Assembly: GCF_030272615.1 (NCBI RefSeq)
Contig: NC_081406.1
Span: forward strand, 230,322,896-230,386,895
From: Cryptomeria japonica
Lineage: Eukaryota > Streptophyta > Pinopsida > Cupressales > Cupressaceae
DNA: 64,000 nt
Direction of reading: 5' to 3'
Shown here: positions 59,459 to 64,000 of the stretch, one piece after another
Position numbering within the stretch: position 1 is the first letter of the stretch
Layout: each line of letters opens with the position of its first letter
Notes under the pieces: generated by a model
Databases searched by the model: none
What the model was told of the DNA's origin: nothing
Seen by the model: only the letters and a program-made list of their open reading frames with translations
Position numbers and translations under genes: made by a program

Positions 59459-59840
59459 TAAATTAGATTCCATTACCAATAGGCTTATGCTATGTTTGCA
59501 ATAGGGAGAGAGAGAGACAGAGGGAGAGGTAGGGATAGAAAGAGGGAGAGATAGAGGGGGTAAGGAGATAAGATAATTAGTAGACAGAGGTATAGAGAGA
59601 TAGGGAGAGAGAGAGGAAGAGAGCGAGGAAGACCAAGCAAGTGAGAAAGAGCAGTAAGGAGATAGAGATGGAGATGGAGATGGAGAGGGAGATGGAGAGG
59701 GATATGGAGAGGAGAGGGATTAATAGAAATGAAAGAGATAAACATATACAAAGGGAGAAAGAGGGAGAGATAGAAAGATAAATATAGAGATAGGAATTGA
59801 TATATAGAGATGGAAAGATATAGGGTTAGAAAGAGCTTAG
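59459..59840. repeat. GA-rich repeat tract, copy 1
   Basis: A ~50-bp leader (ATTCCATTACCAATAGGC ... TTTGCAATAGGGAGAG) is followed by ~330 bp of purine-only GGGAGA/GATAGA/GGAGAT units on the plus strand. The same leader plus tract recurs at 61323. The long minus-strand Leu/Ser open frame here is an artefact of the repeat. Confidence 0.88.
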
Positions 59841-60829
59841 AGAATAGATAACCACCTTTATTGTGGTGGTCACCCGTATAAAAAGACAAGTTCTTTGGAT
59901 AATCTAAGCCCCCCTTTCATCTTTCATAACTATTTGTTTAAATGTTAAATTAAGTCAACAATATCTTAGAAGTAGACTAGTCTCTTTCATTGTTCTACTT
60001 AATTAAGATGAACCACATCAAAATATGTAAAAATTATGGTTGCGACCATCCAAACTATTGCATCTAGAATCCCCCCCCCCACTTAATTTCTACAATTCTA
60101 TGTGGGCCTGCTAGAATAAGGAACAAATTGGACCAGTAGGGGGTGCCGGCTACACCAAAAAGGAGCATACGGTAGCTGGTGGATATGGACCCTTTAGAAT
60201 AGTAGGGTGGGCGTTGGGGCCCCAAGCCATTGGAGGGGCTTAGCTATATATGTTTCTAAAAAAACTGGTCCCCCTATCAAGCCAATACACATGTATAACA
60301 TAGGATTTTATGTGATCTCTAAATTAGGCAAGAAAATACACCTTTCATGTCCAATATAATAATCATAATTTAAATTGATATGAAAGGGAATTGATAATTT
60401 GATAATTGCGGATGAAATCAACTAATTGAAAAAAATATATTTTAAAATTAATTGAATTTGATTTGTTTAAATCTTAGAGCTTGCTCCCACAGTCCATAAT
60501 GTTATGAACAATTGCGTATAAAAGAATTGTTTCAAATCACTCAAAGGGGTTCAATAGAAGTTATATTCTTAAAAGAACGATTTTTACAGCTTTATCTGTT
60601 TAAACTCTATTATATTGCAAATATGAGAAGACTATAAGTTTGTTCTCCATTACCTACTTATTTATCAATTTAGTCCTTGTCATGCATACATTTATGCTTA
60701 TGGGTCGAGGGTAGAAGATAAGTTTGGGTTTGATTTTCGGCTTAGCTTATGTCTCATTAAGTTTATATGTAAATTTGATTTGTTATATATAAAAATATAT
60801 TAATTATTTAAAGGAAATTTAGATTTGTA
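59841..60829. other. unassigned sequence
   Basis: No gene is recognised. A C10 homopolymer run lies near 60070, and a moderately GC-rich patch (60110-60240) without family features follows it. Confidence 0.35.
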
Positions 60830-61250
60830 TTTAATAGTTTTTATTATAAAATATAATTATATAGTTTTTATTATAAAATATAATATATAATAATAAATAT
60901 AGTTTTTAATATAAAATATAATATATAATAATAAATATAATTATATTATATCTAATTTAGTTTATATTATATATTAATTACAGATTATACTATATTTATG
61001 TTTATGATTTCTAATATAAAATTTAATAAATATAACCATAATATTATTTTTAAAAATAAATATAATTTAACTTGTAGTATATAAAATATATATTATATAT
61101 TGTATTATATAAAATATTATATATTTAATAATGTCTAATATAAATATAATAGATAATAACAAATATAACCATACTATTTTTTTACTTTTTAATAAATATT
61201 GTTATATTTAATAAAAATCATCTCACATATAATAGAATAAACTTTAAGGA
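60830..61250. repeat. AT-rich minisatellite
   Basis: Irregular units such as TTATAAAATATAATTATATA and AATATATAATAATAAATATA repeat several times, with partial duplications near 60841-60960. Composition is almost entirely A and T. Confidence 0.8.
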
Positions 61251-61322
61251 TAGTTTAATTTTATAGATAATAATGAATATAACCTGTATTGTACAACAAA
61301 CTATCACAATAATTAAAAAAAT

Positions 61323-61545
61323 GATTGAGCTCCATTATCAATAGACACATGTTATATTTGCAATTGGGAGAATGGGAGAGATAGGGAGAGAAGGGAGAAT
61401 TTCTATAGAGAGGGGGAGGGGGGGGAGAGGGGGTGTGAGGGTTGGAGGAGAGGAATATGGAGAGGAGAGGGATAGATAGAGATGGAAGAGATAAATATAT
61501 AAGAAGGGAGAGAGAGAGAGGGAGAGATAGATAAAGACAGAGATA
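61323..61545. repeat. GA-rich repeat tract, copy 2
   Basis: A leader (GAGCTCCATTATCAATAGAC ... TTTGCAATTGGGAGAA) aligned to that at 59459 precedes ~170 bp of GGGAGA/GATAGA/GGAGAG units, including a GGGGGAGGGGGGGGAGAGGGGG run. Confidence 0.88.
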
Positions 61546-61571
61546 CAAAATAATATATAAAGAGTGGTAGA

Positions 61572-62359
61572 TGTTGATTGTAACTAGGTAGAATGCGGAT
61601 TCCTATTGCCTTAAGGCAACATTGGAATCCGCCAAGGGCTGAGCCCTTCTCTCTCCCCTCTCACATGCCACACTAAAGGGGAAACGTGTTCCCTCTAATA
61701 GGACCGACCCTATAACTAAAAGACACACGCCACTCAAAAGGGAAACGTGTTCCCTCTAATAGGGCCGACCCTATAAACCAAAAGTAATAAAATAAATAAA
61801 AAGAATCAGCACCAAGACGACCTCAAATAGGTCCTCGTGCCTCATATAAATAAACAACTACTTGACCTCATTCAGAGATCATATCATTCTACACATCATG
61901 CGAATTAGCTCTCAAGTTGAAGCGAAAATAGTCAGTTATCTGCTGCCAAGGTGTAAACTTTAAGTGTGATTATCTCCAGGGAAAGGTGCGAACAGCTGTC
62001 AAGGATTAGGCGTCCAAAAGTGTAGACCAAGTTACTGGTTGGTGAAGTCAAAAGTGCAGATCTGAGGTGCAAACTTGATACTGATTAGTCAACTACATCA
62101 GCCCTAAGTGTGGCCATATCAGACCTCTTAAAGAGATAAGTGTTGTAATCAGAATATTGTGTATAATTCATAATCAGATCTGAGGATCTCTTCTTGCTGG
62201 GTTTTTCCTCCTAGGAGGTTTTCCCAGCGTAATGTTGTCTTGTCTCATTTTGTTTGCTTTTGTCATTTACTAAGTTGAAATCCATAACTAAAATAATCTA
62301 ATTCTAGTTATTAAATCTATTTTCTGAGTTTTTCTGTTAATCTGAAAGTAAAACTAACA
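61572..62359 (+). mobile_element. 5' LTR of a Ty1/copia element
   Basis: Starts TGTTGATTGTAAC and ends AAACTAACA directly before a canonical PBS. Length is 788 bp. Its 5' part has an inverted repeat: arms GCGGATTCC (61596-61604) and GGAATCCGC (61624-61632) around a perfect 14-bp palindrome TTGCCTTAAGGCAA (61606-61619). A 60-bp tandem duplication (61671-61730, 61731-61785) carries GGAAACGTGTTCCCTCTAAT. A TATA box is at 61843-61851, and a copia-type U5 stem (GGGTTTTTCCTCC, GGAGGTTTTCCCAGC) is at about 62198-62229. The 3' LTR is beyond the window. Confidence 0.88.
61843..61851 (+). promoter_or_regulatory. TATA box of the copia LTR
   Basis: GTGCCTCATATAAATAAACA, about 270 bp into the LTR. Confidence 0.68.
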
Positions 62360-62371
62360 TGGTATCAGAGC
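62360..62371 (+). other. primer-binding site (initiator tRNA-Met)
   Basis: TGGTATCAGAGC immediately after the LTR end, the standard plant copia PBS. A short (TA)n run follows at about 62380-62395. Confidence 0.96.
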
Positions 62372-62457
62372 TCTAGGTTATATATATATATATATTTAAC
62401 TTTCAGATTTTAGTAGTCTTTTATTTCCAGTTTGCTGTTTCATTTTCAGTCAGGACA

Positions 62458-63034
62458 ATGACAGGGCTGAAAGTTGAAGATAGGCTCGAAGGGGCACTTA
62501 ACTTTGCTGCTGGAAGGTTCGCATCCTACTTGCTCTTGAGGAAGATGATCTCCTTCAGTTTGTGCAAGACAAAGAGCTAACTGCGCCCACAGATCAAGAA
62601 GATCTAAAGCAGTTCAAAAGGAATGCCCTCAAAGCCAAAAAGCTCATCATCGACTCAGTCAGAGATCACCTTGTCATCTCTATCTCCAAATTCACTACAG
62701 CCAGAGAGAGATTCAAACATCTAGAAGGTATTTATGAGATCAATAACCTCAGTAGAGCAATTGCATTAAGGCAACAATTACTTCACATTAAAATGGCAAA
62801 GGAAGATTCAATTATGTCTTACTTCATGAAGATCTCTGAACTAAAGGATCATCTAGGCTCAATTGGTCATAACATAGAAGACAAGGACATTGTCATGATC
62901 TCGTAGATTCGTGGGATTCCCTCATTCAATCCATAAGTGGGAGATCTGAATTCCCAACCTTTGATCGTCTTCGAAACGATTGCCTTCATGAGGAATCTCG
63001 CCTTGCCACAAGAGGAAAACTCAAGAGTCCTCAA
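62458..63034 (+). pseudogene. Ty1/copia gag, broken
   Basis: The likely start is the ATG at 62458 (MTGLKVEDRLEGALNF). A one-base deletion near 62512, within GCTGCTGGAAGG, shifts the frame, and the gag continues in the frame of the open segment 62562-62906 (FVQDKELTAPTD ... RQQLLHIKMAKE), which is a conserved gag region. A stop at 62906 and a second frameshift before 63035 follow. Gag forms the particle that packages element RNA. Apart from these few lesions the coding sequence is well preserved, so this is among the younger elements here. Confidence 0.85.
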
Positions 63035-64000
63035 GTGGATGATCAGCATATGCTTGCAACCCAATGCAAGAAAGGTGATAATTGGAAGAAGAATAATCCT
63101 AAGAGGAATAGAGAATTCAGACCACCCAACTTTCAGAATTCTTGGAAGAAGCCAAGAGATCTTTCTTGTGTTCGATGTTTTAGATGTGACAAATATGGTC
63201 ACTATGCTAAAGAATGTCAGAATGAACCCTCGCAAACCAACCTAAATGAGGTCTCAGAACAAAATGAAGACTTCTTATTCATTTCTATCTTGTCAAGCAA
63301 CATACCCTCAGATAGTAACACATGGCTGATTGACAACGGTGCTTCCAGACACATCACAGGCTATCGTGAGCATCTTTCAGACTTAGTGGAAAAGGATACT
63401 AGTCTACATGTGGTAATTGGTGATGATGCTCGATATTCGGTAAGAGGTTCTGTCACTACCTCTTTAAATTTAAATTCTGGTATTTCACTTCACCTTAGTG
63501 ATATCTTATTTGTTCCTGGAATTAAAAGAAACTTAATTTCTATTTCCGCTCTAGAAGATAAAGGTTATCAAGTAGCATTTTTTGAGGGTAAAGTACTTGC
63601 TTGGCCTAAGAAATCTAGTTTTAAATTTGCTCGTGTTATCGGAAAGAGATATGATAGTTTGTATAAGCTCTCCACTAACCCTGTTCAAGCCCTCATTAAT
63701 GAGGCCCTTGAATCCTGTGAATTATGGCATCTAAGGCTTGGACACTTACACTTTCAAGCTCTTTCTTCCCTCGGAAGGATAGTTAAAGGTATGCCTAAAC
63801 TCAGTCAATTTCATGATGATACTTGTAAAGGTTGTGCTATGGGTAAAAATGTTAAAAGTTCTTTTCATAGAAGTGAAAGTAGAGCTAAAGAAAAATTAGA
63901 ACTTGTTCATTCTGATTTATGTGGACCTATGTCTGTAGCTTCTCCTAGTGGATGTCTCTAATATGTAATCTTCATAGATGATTTCTTTAGGAAAACTTGG
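63035..64000 (+). pseudogene. Ty1/copia gag C-terminus, protease and start of integrase
   Basis: One open frame of 308 codons (63035-63961), then a stop and continuing homology to the window edge. It contains a CX2CX4HX4C zinc knuckle CFRCDKYGHYAKEC (63176-63217). The protease active-site region is WLIDNGASRHITG, with the Asp codon at 63332; the usual D-S-G motif has become D-N-G. A GAG-pre-integrase/HHCC zinc region follows (LWHLRLGHLHF, then CKGCAMGK at about 63824-63847). The first integrase catalytic Asp is in VHSDLCGPM at about 63911. A nonsense change at 63959-63961 (TAA) ends the frame, but IFIDDFFRKTW continues to the edge. Protease-integrase-RT order is diagnostic of Ty1/copia. Confidence 0.88.

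Noticed and set aside
59485-59889. 134-codon minus-strand frame rich in Leu/Ser/Pro, and a similar one at 61261-61548
   Set aside because: Complement of purine-only repeat tracts; no domain and no conserved start.
61567-61571. gtaga before the copia LTR equals gtaga before the gypsy 5' LTR (46693-46697)
   Set aside because: Unrelated elements; a shared 5-mer is expected by chance and implies no link.

Overview
This window reads as a piece of a very large seed-plant nuclear genome, most likely a gymnosperm and probably a conifer. That placement is inference: it rests on the heavy nesting of decayed LTR retrotransposons, very long LTRs, Athila-like Ty3/gypsy and Ty1/copia proteins, and a class of coiled-coil element proteins I recall from conifer and yew predictions but could not check. 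No bacterial, organellar or viral genome signature is present. I found no intact host gene. One short candidate exon with a good splice donor lies near 22.9-23.13 kb.

Layout. 1-4.03 kb: AT-rich, LTR-like sequence on the minus strand with an odd GC-rich palindromic island. 4.07-4.76 kb: a minus-strand solo LTR. 5.7-14.8 kb: a minus-strand non-autonomous element whose ~1 kb ends carry ~310 bp tandem repeats and which holds a broken ~1,130-codon ORF of unknown function. 15.7-18.6 kb: a broken minus-strand hAT-type transposase gene with a 45-bp repeat array in its N-terminus. 19.7-19.9 kb: a tRNA-derived SINE. 19.9-20.9 kb: another LTR. 21-25 kb: mostly low-complexity or unassigned DNA with the candidate exon. 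25.5-25.9 kb: a possible chromodomain remnant. 26.2-27.5 kb: an orphan gypsy RT/RNase H fragment. 28.1-37.1 kb: solo LTRs with target-site duplications, one nested inside another. 37.1-38.7 kb: the 5' end of a minus-strand copia element. 40.4-44.6 kb: a second minus-strand element with a ~1,070-codon ORF of the same unknown class. 46.7-59.2 kb: a decayed plus-strand gypsy element interrupted by two solo LTRs. 59.5-61.5 kb: GA-rich and AT-rich repeats. 61.57 kb to the end: the 5' LTR, PBS, gag and start of pol of a Ty1/copia element that runs out of the window.

How the parts relate. One LTR family dominates. Three solo copies (28087-31172, 33705-37131, 52534-56136) have matching or one-mismatch 5-bp target-site duplications. 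A shorter related LTR forms the 3' end of the unknown-ORF element at 40.4-44.6 kb. All four share a core promoter in which an 18-bp palindromic double telo-box starts exactly 82 bp upstream of the TATA box, while the rest of the U3 differs greatly between copies and carries copy-specific tandem modules. The most interesting unexplained content is this promoter architecture and the pair of related long ORFs of unknown function carried by non-autonomous elements.
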